Shown: one piece after another, positions 9,222 to 17,054 of the stretch
Layout: the number at the start of each line of letters is the position of its first letter
Numbering within the stretch: the first letter of the stretch is position 1
Assembly (NCBI RefSeq): GCF_008802405.1
Contig: NZ_VZDO01000023.1
Coordinates: 1 to 64,000 of the forward strand
Reading direction: 5' to 3'
DNA length: 64,000 nucleotides
Source of the DNA: Plantimonas leprariae
GTDB lineage: Bacteria; Pseudomonadota; Alphaproteobacteria; Rhizobiales; Rhizobiaceae
Program-made: the position numbers and the translations under genes
The notes under the pieces: generated by a model
Database searches by the model: none
What the model was told of the DNA's origin: nothing
Seen by the model: the letters and a program-made list of their open reading frames with translations, nothing else

Positions 9222-9496
9222 TGTCGGCGCTCGCGGACGACGAAACCCGGACGATCTCGGACCTCGCGCGCTCGATCGCGCGCGACCGCGAGACCGCCCG
9301 CCGCCTGTCGATGACCTTCGCCTGCCGGCTGCTCGATCTTTGTCTGGTCGAGGTCGCGATGGTCTGGCAGGGCCGCGACGAGCTCGCCTCGCCGCCGACG
9401 GCTTCCGGCGGCCCGCTGGCGGCGCTGGTGGAAACCAAGATGCGCCTCGCCATGGCCGAGCAGAACGGCGACGGCCTCGCCTCGCATCGCACCTGA
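9221..9496 (+). CDS. Hypothetical small helical protein in the GNAT operon
   Basis: 91 residues, largely helical (SDLARSIARDRETARRLSMTF, then LLDLCLVEVAMVWQG and LAALVETKMRLAMAEQNG). I do not recognise the family. The start overlaps the GNAT stop, so it is almost certainly co-translated with it. No membrane span or signal peptide is evident. Confidence 0.6.
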   Translation: MSALADDETRTISDLARSIARDRETARRLSMTFACRLLDLCLVEVAMVWQGRDELASPPTASGGPLAALVETKMRLAMAEQNGDGLASHRT

Positions 9497-9552
9497 ACGC
9501 CTTCGGCGGCCCCCCTGCGGCGCTCTCATCCCTGGCAACCGGAATGCCTGCA

Positions 9553-9861
9553 ATGATCGTGAACAATTCGGACAAGCTGGCGACCCTTTTCTACGTCGCG
9601 CACGCCTTGCCGTTGGTTCGAAGCATGTCGGAAGAAGCGGCCATCATGACGGAGTTGGCGCTGTCCGAACTGATCCTGTCTTTGCTCGGGCGCAAAAACA
9701 CGCTAAAGTCGCATACCGGCCTCGTCGATTACCTCAACTATTCGATCGAGGACGTTCAGACGATCGCACCGGCGGCCGCGACGGCCCTGCGGGCGGCGAT
9801 GCGTGAGTTGCGCGAGGTCCCGTTCGATGTCGACGCGGAAGAAGAAAGACGGACCGGTTGA
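9553..9861 (+). CDS. Hypothetical protein upstream of an XRE regulator
   Basis: 102 residues (MIVNNSDKLATLFYVAHALP...), with an alternative ATG three codons earlier. Composition is normal and helical: MTELALSELILSLLGRKNTL, then DYLNYSIEDVQ and LRAAMRELREVPFDVDAEEERR. I do not recognise it. Its 3' end overlaps the next gene by 35 bases in another frame, which suggests coupled expression with the HTH protein. Confidence 0.55.
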   Translation: MIVNNSDKLATLFYVAHALPLVRSMSEEAAIMTELALSELILSLLGRKNTLKSHTGLVDYLNYSIEDVQTIAPAAATALRAAMRELREVPFDVDAEEERRTG

Positions 9862-10129
9862 GGCGGAGATCGGCCGCCGCATTCGCGAGGCGCGGCTGGA
9901 ACGAAAGGTGACGCAGGAAACGCTGGCGGAGGCCATCGGCATCACCTACCAGCAGATCCAGAAATACGAGGCCGGCAGGGACCGCGTGGCGGCCGGCCGG
10001 CTATGGCGCATCTCGCACGTGCTGGGCTGCCCGGTCGACCGGCTCCTGCCGGACGGCGACTTCTTCCGCGCCTGCGACCTGCGGCGGCTCGATCGCGGCG
10101 ACGAGTTCGAACCGGCGATGCACCGCTAG
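9827..10129 (+). CDS. XRE-family helix-turn-helix regulator
   Basis: 100 residues consisting mainly of a Cro/C1-type HTH domain: IGRRIREARLERKVTQETLA, then IGITYQQIQKYEAGRDRVAAGRLWRISHVLG. The C-terminal tail of about 25 residues is short and charged. The ATG at 9827 is preferred because an earlier in-frame ATG adds only SCARSRS. It is the last gene of the GNAT group and could autoregulate it. Confidence 0.78.
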   Translation: MSTRKKKDGPVEAEIGRRIREARLERKVTQETLAEAIGITYQQIQKYEAGRDRVAAGRLWRISHVLGCPVDRLLPDGDFFRACDLRRLDRGDEFEPAMHR

Positions 10130-10271
10130 CGCTTTTCCGCGGGATACCGGGCCGGGCGAAATCGGCGCGCATTCTGTTCAAGCATCCCACCCGTGTGCGG
10201 AACATTGCGAACGACGACGCCCGGGGCCGAACCGCGCGTCGCCGCCTCTCCTGTCGACCGGACCTCCGGCG

Positions 10272-10439
10272 TCAGCGTGCCACGATTCGCTGCGGGCGGT
10301 CCGCGATCTCGCCGCGGCCGTCCAGTTCCCTCGATGCCATCGCCCAGTAGACGTGCTCGCTGCCGCTCGGACGCCCGGCCTTCTCCCAGAGGAAGCGGGA
10401 TAGCTCTCGAATTTGCGGGTCGTTGTCCGTCGTCGCCAT
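10272..10439 (-). CDS. DUF2934 family small protein
   Basis: A 55-residue protein, MATTDNDPQIRELSRFLWEK followed by AGRPSGSEHVYWAMASREL. The pattern IRE-x-A/S-x-x-LWEKAGRP...H-x-x-W-x-x-A is the DUF2934 signature found in many Hyphomicrobiales. The function is unknown. It stands alone between plus-strand genes. Confidence 0.65.
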   Translation of the reverse strand: MATTDNDPQIRELSRFLWEKAGRPSGSEHVYWAMASRELDGRGEIADRPQRIVAR

Positions 10440-10598
10440 GGCGAATCCCTTGCCTGATTCGCCTCATTCAACCCCGGCAAGGTTCAGAAAAGGTAACCGC
10501 CGATCGCATCTGTTCAGCTTGACGTCATCAATCTTGTTTATTCTCCGTGTACCGCGGCCGTGTATGCTTCGGACAAAGAATAAAAAGGGGGAATATCA

Positions 10599-10793
10599 AT
10601 GCCGACCATCGGATGGCGCGACATAGCCTGCACGGAAGCTGCCGGTCCCGTGCAGTTCCGCAACATGACGGTTCATATCGGCCCGGAGCACGTCGCCCGG
10701 TGGAAGACCGATCCGGACGGCCGTTTCAAGCTGACAGTTTCCGCTTCCGACCCGACACGGGCGCATCTCGAGAAGTTCTATCCGAGCCTCTGA
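10599..10793 (+). CDS. Hypothetical small protein
   Basis: 64 residues starting MPTIGWRDIACTEAAG. A purine-rich AAAAAGGGGGAA lies just before the ATG and is a strong ribosome binding site. The product is soluble and mixed alpha/beta, without known motifs. The preceding 150 bases are unusually AT-rich for this genome, consistent with its own promoter. Confidence 0.5.
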   Translation: MPTIGWRDIACTEAAGPVQFRNMTVHIGPEHVARWKTDPDGRFKLTVSASDPTRAHLEKFYPSL

Positions 10794-10822
10794 CGCGCCG
10801 CCGGTCCCGCGTCGGCGAAGGC

Positions 10823-10984
10823 TCAGAAGACGGCGAGATACTTCAGCAGCGAGATGATGCCGATGATGATCACCACGGCCTGAACGATCTGGCGGATGCG
10901 CCCGTCGAGCGGCAGTCGCTGCACGAGCCAGAGAACCAGGACGATCACCAGGAAGGTGATGAGAATACCGATCAGAACGTTCAT
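10823..10984 (-). CDS. Small two-helix membrane protein (Thivi_2564-like)
   Basis: 53 residues: helix ILITFLVIVLVLWLV, a short polar turn RLPLDGRIRQI, then helix VVIIIGIISLLKYLAVF. The two-span hairpin with a PxDGxIRQI turn matches the small Thivi_2564-type membrane proteins. The function is unknown. It converges on the preceding plus-strand small gene. Confidence 0.55.
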   Translation of the reverse strand: MNVLIGILITFLVIVLVLWLVQRLPLDGRIRQIVQAVVIIIGIISLLKYLAVF

Positions 10985-11162
10985 GCCGCCGTCTTCCGTC
11001 ACGAGATACTTGCCAGCGACGAGATAGCGCAGCTTCGGCGACTTCGAAGTGGGGCATCCGACGAATTACGGCATCTTCGTGATGGCGGCTGCGGGGACAG
11101 CTTCGAACGGCGACCGTAGCTGCCGGTTGCCGCGGTCCCGTCGTCGCTGCTAGCGGAGGGGC

Positions 11163-12212
11163 ATGAACGGTCACATCCGCAGCCTTCCCGCCCTCGCCGA
11201 GGCGGGCCTCGTGCCACGCGAGCGGCTCGCGGCGCTGGAAGGGGTCGCGGCGCGCTACGCGGTTTCGATCACGCCCGATATGGCCGCGCTCGTGGAGTCG
11301 GCCGAAGACGGCATCGCCCGGCAGTTCGTGCCTCGTCCCGAGGAGCTGGAGACGACGCCGGAGGAGCGCGCCGATCCGATCGGCGACGAGCCGCATTCGC
11401 CCGTGCCCGGCATCGTCCACCGCTATCCGGACAGGGTTCTCCTGAAGCCGCTGCATGTCTGCCCGGTCTACTGCCGCTTCTGCTTTCGCCGCGAGATGGT
11501 CGGGCCGGACGGCCTTGGTACTCTCGACGACGCTGCGCTCGACGCCGCCTTCGCCTATATCGCGGCGAACCCGGAAATCTGGGAAGTGGTCGTCACCGGC
11601 GGTGATCCGTTCCTGCTTTCGCCCCGCCGCCTCGCCCGCATCGCCGAGGCGCTGGCAGCGATCGACCATGTCCGGGTGCTGCGGCTCCATACCCGCGTTC
11701 CCGTCGTCGATCCCGCCCGCGTCGACGCGGCTCTGGTGCAAGCGCTGAAACGGTTCGGGCGCGCGGTCTTCGTCGCGCTCCATGCAAACCATCCGCGCGA
11801 ATTCACGCCGGCCGCGCGGGAGGCCGTCGCGCGGCTGGTCGATGCCGGCATCCCGATGGTCAGCCAGTCCGTGCTGCTCGCCGGCGTCAACGACGATGCC
11901 GGGACGCTGGCGGCGCTGATGCGCTGCTTCGTCGAGAACCGGATCAAGCCCTACTACCTACACCAGGGCGATCTCGCGCCGGGTACTTCGCATTTTCGCG
12001 TGCCGCTCGGCGAAGGGCGCGAGCTCCTGCGTGGTCTCCGCGGCCGGGTCTCCGGCCTCTGCCAGCCGACCTACGTGCTCGACATTCCGGGCGGGCACGG
12101 CAAGGTTCCGGTCGGGCCGGACTATCTGGAGCCGGCGGGGAACGGCTGGACCGTCGCCGATCCGCAAGGCCGCCGGCACCGCTACCCGCCGAACGACGGC
12201 ACTTCGTCGTGA
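11163..12212 (+). CDS. Lysine 2,3-aminomutase-like radical SAM protein
   Basis: 349 residues. The radical SAM cluster motif CPVYCRFC sits near residue 100, preceded by VLLKPLHV. A TGGDPFLLSPRRL block and VLRLHTRVPVVDP follow. Near the C-terminus LDIPGGHGKVPVGPDY carries the lysine expected to bind PLP. It is short compared with true lysine aminomutases and resembles EpmB, which converts lysine to beta-lysine for elongation factor P. No epmA or efp is adjacent, so substrate assignment stays open. Confidence 0.8.
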   Translation: MNGHIRSLPALAEAGLVPRERLAALEGVAARYAVSITPDMAALVESAEDGIARQFVPRPEELETTPEERADPIGDEPHSPVPGIVHRYPDRVLLKPLHVCPVYCRFCFRREMVGPDGLGTLDDAALDAAFAYIAANPEIWEVVVTGGDPFLLSPRRLARIAEALAAIDHVRVLRLHTRVPVVDPARVDAALVQALKRFGRAVFVALHANHPREFTPAAREAVARLVDAGIPMVSQSVLLAGVNDDAGTLAALMRCFVENRIKPYYLHQGDLAPGTSHFRVPLGEGRELLRGLRGRVSGLCQPTYVLDIPGGHGKVPVGPDYLEPAGNGWTVADPQGRRHRYPPNDGTSS

Positions 12213-12273
12213 AGCGCAGGCTCGGCGTCCAGCCGCGCCCTACTTCGAACGCAGGCGACAGAGAGAAGCTATC

Positions 12274-12738
12274 ATGGCAAGCAAGCTGATACCTGTCGTC
12301 GCGACCGCCCTGCTGGCCTCGGCAGTCGCTGCGCCGAATGCCGTCGAAAAAGCGGAAGCCGCGCCCGTGCTGGGCCGATTGGTGGTCAGCGTCTCGGGGC
12401 TGCAGCCCCGCACCGGCTCCGTCATGGTGGCGCTGTTCGATGGCCGGAAGCGGTTTCCGAGCGTCGGAGGTCAGGTCGCCGGACGGCGCGTCGCGGTGAC
12501 GGGTGCCTCCACGGCCGAAGCGGTGTTCGACGGCATACCTCAGGGCCGCTACGCGGTCGCCGTGTTCTACGACCGCAACAACAACGGCAAGCTCGATACC
12601 CGCCTCGGTGCGATTCCGGTAGAGCCGCTCGGCTTCTCCAACGGTGCCAAGGTCGGGCTGTTCGGCCCCCCTGCCTACGAAGACGCCGCGTTTGATCTCG
12701 CATCGACCGAACGGACGATCCGCATCGCCGTCAGATAG
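12274..12738 (+). CDS. Exported DUF2141 domain protein
   Basis: 154 residues with an N-terminal signal sequence (LIPVVATALLASAVAAPNA) and then a DUF2141 beta-sandwich: GRLVVSVSGLQPRTGSVMVALF, FDGIPQGRYAVAVFYDRNNN, KLDTRLGAIPVEPLGFSN. The DRNNNGKLDT block is the usual conserved stretch. The protein is probably periplasmic and of unknown role. A hairpin follows about 50 bases downstream. Confidence 0.75.
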   Translation: MASKLIPVVATALLASAVAAPNAVEKAEAAPVLGRLVVSVSGLQPRTGSVMVALFDGRKRFPSVGGQVAGRRVAVTGASTAEAVFDGIPQGRYAVAVFYDRNNNGKLDTRLGAIPVEPLGFSNGAKVGLFGPPAYEDAAFDLASTERTIRIAVR

Positions 12739-12788
12739 CCCGCTAGGGCGTCGAACCTGCGAACGCAGCCGCTATCCACCGCAGCCGA

Positions 12789-12816
12789 CCGGCACCGCGT
12801 GACGAGACGGTGCCGG
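12789..12816 (+). terminator. Hairpin downstream of the DUF2141 gene
   Basis: Perfect 9-bp arms CCGGCACCG and CGGTGCCGG with a 10-base loop. There is no T-tract, so it may be only a weak terminator or a transcript-end stabiliser. Confidence 0.35.
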
Positions 12817-12916
12817 GCCAGGGCTGAGGCGGAACGCGGATACGGGAAGCGTCGAAAGGCAGCCTTGCCGTTAGTGCGCCACCAGAAGGGGCGGCATCAC
12901 GGCAAGCTCCGGAATC

Positions 12917-13099
12917 TCAGGAATGCAGGGCGAGGGCCGAGGCCGAAGCCCGACGCATGCTCGCGGCGACGCTGTCGATACGCTCGACGGCGACGCGTTC
13001 GTAGAGGGCGTCGATCGTGTCGACACCGGACTGTTCGAGGGCCTCAAGTTCGGTGATGAGCCCATCCTCGAACGCTTCGAGTGTTTCGAACTTCGACAT
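12917..13099 (-). CDS. Hypothetical small protein divergent from the ergothioneine cluster
   Basis: 60 residues, MSKFETLEAFEDGLITELEA followed by LEQSGVDTIDALYERVAVER and a short alanine-rich tail. It is acidic and helical. The ATG at 13099 has GAGG upstream; the longer open frame before it is arginine-rich and unlikely to be coding. It is transcribed away from the lyase gene, so the two may share a promoter region (13100-13295). The function is unknown. Confidence 0.5.
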   Translation of the reverse strand: MSKFETLEAFEDGLITELEALEQSGVDTIDALYERVAVERIDSVAASMRRASASALALHS

Positions 13100-13295
13100 C
13101 CTCGATCCCTCTTGGCTTATGGTTAACGGGTGGCAGAATCGCCGAAAGCGGCGACGGTTCCCATACTTTTCATCACATCTGCTACGGCAAATGTTACAGA
13201 GGGTCGCTGGCAGGCGGCCGCGACATTTCGTAAACGGTCCTTTTTCCCGGCTCGTTCCGAGGAAGCCCGCCCTCTCCTCTCGCCGCTCCCGCATC

Positions 13296-14846
13296 ATGAC
13301 CCGTCACACCGCCTCCATCGCTCTCGACGGTTCGGCATTCGACTTCAAGACGCTGGCGCAGATCGGCGCCAACCGCATCCTCGTCCTGGCGAGCGAGGAT
13401 GGCATGCGGCGTTGCGAGGAAGGCCGCCGCGTCTTCGACGCGATGCTAGCGGCGGGCCTGCCGGTCTATGGCTCGACCACCGGCGTCGGCGCGCTGAAGG
13501 ACCGGATCCTGACGCCGGACGAGCTCGACGACTTCAATGCCGGCCTCGTGCGCGCCCACCATTTCGGCACCGGCCCCGCTTTCGAGGCGGAGGTGGTGCG
13601 GGCCGCGATCGCCATTCGCGTCAACACCGCGATGACGGGGCGCGTCGGCTGCACGCCGGACCTCGTCGACGCCTATATCCGCCTTCTCGCCGCCGACGTC
13701 GTTCCGGTGGTGCGCCGCACCGGCTCGATCGGCTGCGCCGACATCGGCCTGATGGGCCAGATCGGCGCGGTGCTGACGGGCGTCGGCGAGGCAGTGCATG
13801 GCGGGCGGCGCGTGCCGGCGGCGGCGGCGCTCGCGGCGGCGGGATTGCGCCCCTTGCGGATGCGCGCCAAGGACAGCCTCGCCTCGATCAGCGTCAACGC
13901 CATCGGCTATGCGGCCGCCGCGAATGCCCTGCGCGGCGGTGCGGCCGTGGTGCGCGTCATGCTGAGCGCCGGCCTCGCGGCGGCCTCCGCCATGGGCGTC
14001 TCCGCCGATCCGTGGCTCGCCGCCCGCGAATGCGGCACGCCGCACGAGGCGATGATCGGCGCCTGGCTGACGGAAGCCTGCGGCGAGGCGCACATGCCGA
14101 GCGCCACCCACATCCAGGATCCCCTGTCGCTGCGCATGATGGCGCAGGTCTACGCCATCGCCTTCGATGCGCTGGCGAGCGCCGGGCGCACCACGCTCGC
14201 CGCCATCGCCCGGCCGGACGACAATCCGGTGATCGTCGGCGACCGGCTGATCACCTCCGGCGCGTCGATGCCGCTCGACGTGACGCTCGCCATGCAGACG
14301 GCCTCGCTGGCGCTGGCGCATGTGGCGCGGAACTCCTTCAACCGCTGCGTCCTCATCGGCAACGGCATGCGGCGCGGTCTGCCGATCAACCTCGTGCCTC
14401 CGGGCGTGATCGCCACCGGCTTCGGCCCGATCATCAAGCTGGCGGGGGAACTCTTCGCGCGGGCCCTTTCCATGTCGCAGCCGATCTCGGCGCAGTCGCT
14501 GGTCGTGGCGGGCGGGCTCGAGGACGAAGCCGCCTTTTTGCCGCTGGTGGTGGAACGGTTCGAGCGGCAGGTCGAGGCGGTGCGCCGTCTCGCCGCCCTC
14601 GAAGCGCTGCTCGCCGCGCAGGCGATGGACATCCTCGGCGATCGTCCCGCCGGACTCGTCGGCATGGTCTACGGCATCGCCCGCCACCACTCGCCCTTCT
14701 ACGTGAAGGATCGCCCGCTCTCCGCCGAAGTCGAGGCGATCGAGGAGGCGCTGGCCTCGCCCGCCACCATGAAGGCGCTGCTCGTGATCGCGCCGATGCC
14801 GGAAGTCGATGCGTTCTTTGCGCTGGATCCCGCTCTGACGGCATGA
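13296..14846 (+). CDS. Aromatic amino acid lyase homologue lacking the MIO triad; ergothionase candidate
   Basis: 516 residues in the histidine/phenylalanine ammonia-lyase fold. The catalytic Tyr loop is present (VYGSTTGVGALKD), as are the QDPLSLRMMAQV and NSFNRCVLIGNG regions. At the place of the MIO-forming Ala-Ser-Gly (family GSxGASGDL) this protein has GSIGCADIG, Cys147-Ala148-Asp149, so the electrophilic cofactor cannot form normally. Known ergothionases are HAL homologues that expel trimethylamine from ergothioneine, a leaving group that needs no MIO. With the genes that follow, ergothionase (ergothioneine to thiourocanate plus trimethylamine) is the best inference. It is the first gene of a nine-gene operon. 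Confidence 0.72.
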   Translation: MTRHTASIALDGSAFDFKTLAQIGANRILVLASEDGMRRCEEGRRVFDAMLAAGLPVYGSTTGVGALKDRILTPDELDDFNAGLVRAHHFGTGPAFEAEVVRAAIAIRVNTAMTGRVGCTPDLVDAYIRLLAADVVPVVRRTGSIGCADIGLMGQIGAVLTGVGEAVHGGRRVPAAAALAAAGLRPLRMRAKDSLASISVNAIGYAAAANALRGGAAVVRVMLSAGLAAASAMGVSADPWLAARECGTPHEAMIGAWLTEACGEAHMPSATHIQDPLSLRMMAQVYAIAFDALASAGRTTLAAIARPDDNPVIVGDRLITSGASMPLDVTLAMQTASLALAHVARNSFNRCVLIGNGMRRGLPINLVPPGVIATGFGPIIKLAGELFARALSMSQPISAQSLVVAGGLEDEAAFLPLVVERFERQVEAVRRLAALEALLAAQAMDILGDRPAGLVGMVYGIARHHSPFYVKDRPLSAEVEAIEEALASPATMKALLVIAPMPEVDAFFALDPALTA

Positions 14847-14937
14847 ACATGCTTGCGTTCCGGCGTGAATGATCGGAACCTTCCGCGAACGGCGGCCGAA
14901 TCCCTTCAAGTATGGCCGCGCGAGGGAGTTCTCGACC

Positions 14938-15852
14938 GTGCGCATCCTCCGTTTCGCTTCCGCCGCCGCCTTCGCGCTCGGCCTATCCGTTCTCCAGGCA
15001 TCGGCCGCGCCGGTGGTGGTGTCGTCGAAGATCGACACGGAAGGCGGGGTCCTCGGCAACGTCATCCTGCTGGCGCTGAAGAATGCCGGCATCGAGACCA
15101 CCGACCGCATCCAGCTCGGCGCGACGCCGGTGGTGCGCAAAGCCATCAGCGGCGGCGAGATCGACATCTATCCGGAATATACCGGCAACGGCGCCTTCTT
15201 CTTCAACAAGGCGGACGACCCGGCCTGGAAGGACGCCGGCAAGGCCTACGACGCGGTGAAGAAGCTCGACTACGACGCCAACAAGATCGTCTGGCTCCAG
15301 CCTGCCCCTGCCAACAACACCTGGGGCATCGCCGTGAAGGGCGAGGTCGCGGATGAGAACAAGCTCACGACCATGTCGGACTTTGGCAAGTGGATCGCCG
15401 GCGGCGGTAAGGCGAAGCTCGCCGCCTCCGCCGAGTTCGTCAATTCCGCGCCGGCGCTCCCTGCCTTCCAGACCACCTACGGCTTCCAGTTGAAGCCGGA
15501 CCAGCTCCTGACGCTTTCCGGTGGCGATACCGCCGCCACCATCGCCGCCGCGGCGCAGGGCACGAACGACGTCAACGCCGCCATGGTCTACGGCACGGAC
15601 GGCGGCATCGCGCCCTCGGGGCTGAAGGTGATGGAGGACGACAAGGGCGTCCAGCCGGTCTACCAGCCCTCGCCCATCGTCCGCGAGGAGGTGCTGAAGG
15701 CCAATCCGAAGATCGAGGAAGTGCTCAAGCCCATCTTCGCCGGCCTCGATCTCGCGACGCTGCAGGAGCTGAACGGCCGCGTCCAGGTCGGCGGCGAGCC
15801 GGCCAACGCCGTGGCGGAGGACTACCTGAAGTCGAAGGGCTTCCTCAAATAG
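14938..15852 (+). CDS. Substrate-binding protein of quaternary-amine ABC importer (OsmF/YehZ type)
   Basis: About 304 residues from a GTG with GAGGGAG upstream; an ATG 69 bases earlier is possible but adds a polar N-terminus before the signal peptide (ILRFASAAAFALGLSVLQASA). The mature protein has VVVSSKIDTEGGVLGNVILLAL and EIDIYPEYTGNGAFFF, characteristic of OpuAC/ProX-like binding proteins of the OsmF branch. These bind betaines. Ergothioneine is a trimethylated histidine betaine, so in this operon it is the inferred ligand. Confidence 0.82.
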   Translation: MRILRFASAAAFALGLSVLQASAAPVVVSSKIDTEGGVLGNVILLALKNAGIETTDRIQLGATPVVRKAISGGEIDIYPEYTGNGAFFFNKADDPAWKDAGKAYDAVKKLDYDANKIVWLQPAPANNTWGIAVKGEVADENKLTTMSDFGKWIAGGGKAKLAASAEFVNSAPALPAFQTTYGFQLKPDQLLTLSGGDTAATIAAAAQGTNDVNAAMVYGTDGGIAPSGLKVMEDDKGVQPVYQPSPIVREEVLKANPKIEEVLKPIFAGLDLATLQELNGRVQVGGEPANAVAEDYLKSKGFLK

Positions 15853-16007
15853 CCGCTATCGTCGATCGCGCGACGGCATCGCCGCGCCCGCTGGCGGCGC
15901 GGCTCGACAGGCTCGGCGCGGCGGTCGCCGCGCTGGCGCTCGTCGCGGCCGGGGCGCTGCCCTTCGCATCGTTCCGCGCCAACCGCATCGTCGCCGGCCA
16001 GGCCCGC

Positions 16008-17054
16008 ATGATCTGGGAAGCGCTGCCGCCGCTTGGCGCCGCGCTCCTCCTCGCGGCCGTGATCGCCGTCGCGTTCGTGGCAGTCGCTCGGACGCCGGCA
16101 GTTCTCCGCTTGGCGGCGAGCTTCGTCGCCGTCGCCCTGCTTGCCGTCGCGATCGGGCTCACGCCAGCGCATCTCGCGCCGCCCGGCAACAACTATGCCC
16201 GCGTTTCGCCCGCCTCCGGCTTCTGGGTGCTGCTCTTCGCCTTCGCCATCCTCGCCGCCGACGCCCTGACGCGGCTGCGCCCGCGGCCGCTCGCGCGGGT
16301 CGCCATCCTCGCCCTCGTCGCTGCCGGGCTGGCCCTGGTGCTCGGCTCCGGCCTCTGGGACGGGCTGTCGATCCTGAAGGAATATTCGACCCGCGCCGCC
16401 TCGTTCTGGCGGGAAGCGCGCCAGCACGTGCTGCTCGCCTTCGGCTCGCTCGTCGTCTCGACGGCGGTCGGCGTGCCGCTCGGCATCCTGTGCCACCGCG
16501 TGCGCCGGTTGCGCCAGCCGATCCTCGGCGTGCTCAACGCCGTGCAGACGATCCCCTCGATCGCGCTCTTCGGCCTCCTCATCGCGCCGCTCGGCTGGAT
16601 CGCGCTGAACGTGCCGGGCGCGGCCGCCGCCGGCATACGCGGCATCGGTGCGGCGCCAGCGCTCGTCGCGCTCTTCTTCTATTCGCTGCTGCCGGTCGTC
16701 GCGAACACGGTGGTCGGCCTCGGCGGCGTCCCGCGCGACGCCGACGACGCAGCTCGCGGCATCGGCATGACCGACCGGCAGCGGCTGTTCGGCGTTGAGC
16801 TGCCCCTCGCCTTTCCGGTGATCCTCACCGGCATCCGCATCGTGCTCGTGCAGAACATCGGCCTTGCCACTGTCGCGGCCCTCATCGGCGGCGGCGGCTT
16901 CGGCGTCTTCGTGTTCCAGGGCATCGGCCAGACGGCGATGGACCTCGTCCTCCTCGGCGCAGTGCCGACCGTCGCCCTCGCCTTCGCCGCCGCGGTGATC
17001 CTGGACGCGGCCGTCGAGGCGATCACGCCCGCAACCCGAAGGGTGGACGCATGA
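16008..17054 (+). CDS. ABC importer permease (YehY/OsmY-type)
   Basis: 348 residues from the first ATG, with many membrane spans and the permease EAA-like loop RDADDAARGIGMTDRQRLFGVELPLAFP. Coding-like sequence with a clear membrane helix (AAVAALALVAAGALPFASF) continues in frame upstream to the end of the binding-protein gene, and family members start there, but that stretch has no ATG, GTG or TTG. The true start may be a rare CTG. It overlaps the ATPase gene by four bases. Confidence 0.75.
   Translation: MIWEALPPLGAALLLAAVIAVAFVAVARTPAVLRLAASFVAVALLAVAIGLTPAHLAPPGNNYARVSPASGFWVLLFAFAILAADALTRLRPRPLARVAILALVAAGLALVLGSGLWDGLSILKEYSTRAASFWREARQHVLLAFGSLVVSTAVGVPLGILCHRVRRLRQPILGVLNAVQTIPSIALFGLLIAPLGWIALNVPGAAAAGIRGIGAAPALVALFFYSLLPVVANTVVGLGGVPRDADDAARGIGMTDRQRLFGVELPLAFPVILTGIRIVLVQNIGLATVAALIGGGGFGVFVFQGIGQTAMDLVLLGAVPTVALAFAAAVILDAAVEAITPATRRVDA

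Noticed and set aside
10519-10545. Sigma-70 promoter before the small gene at 10599
   Set aside because: A good TTGACG is present, but no -10 element lies at 16-18 bases.
13130-14872. Second long plus-strand frame over the lyase gene
   Set aside because: Arginine-rich translation without motifs, fully overlapping the lyase homologue.
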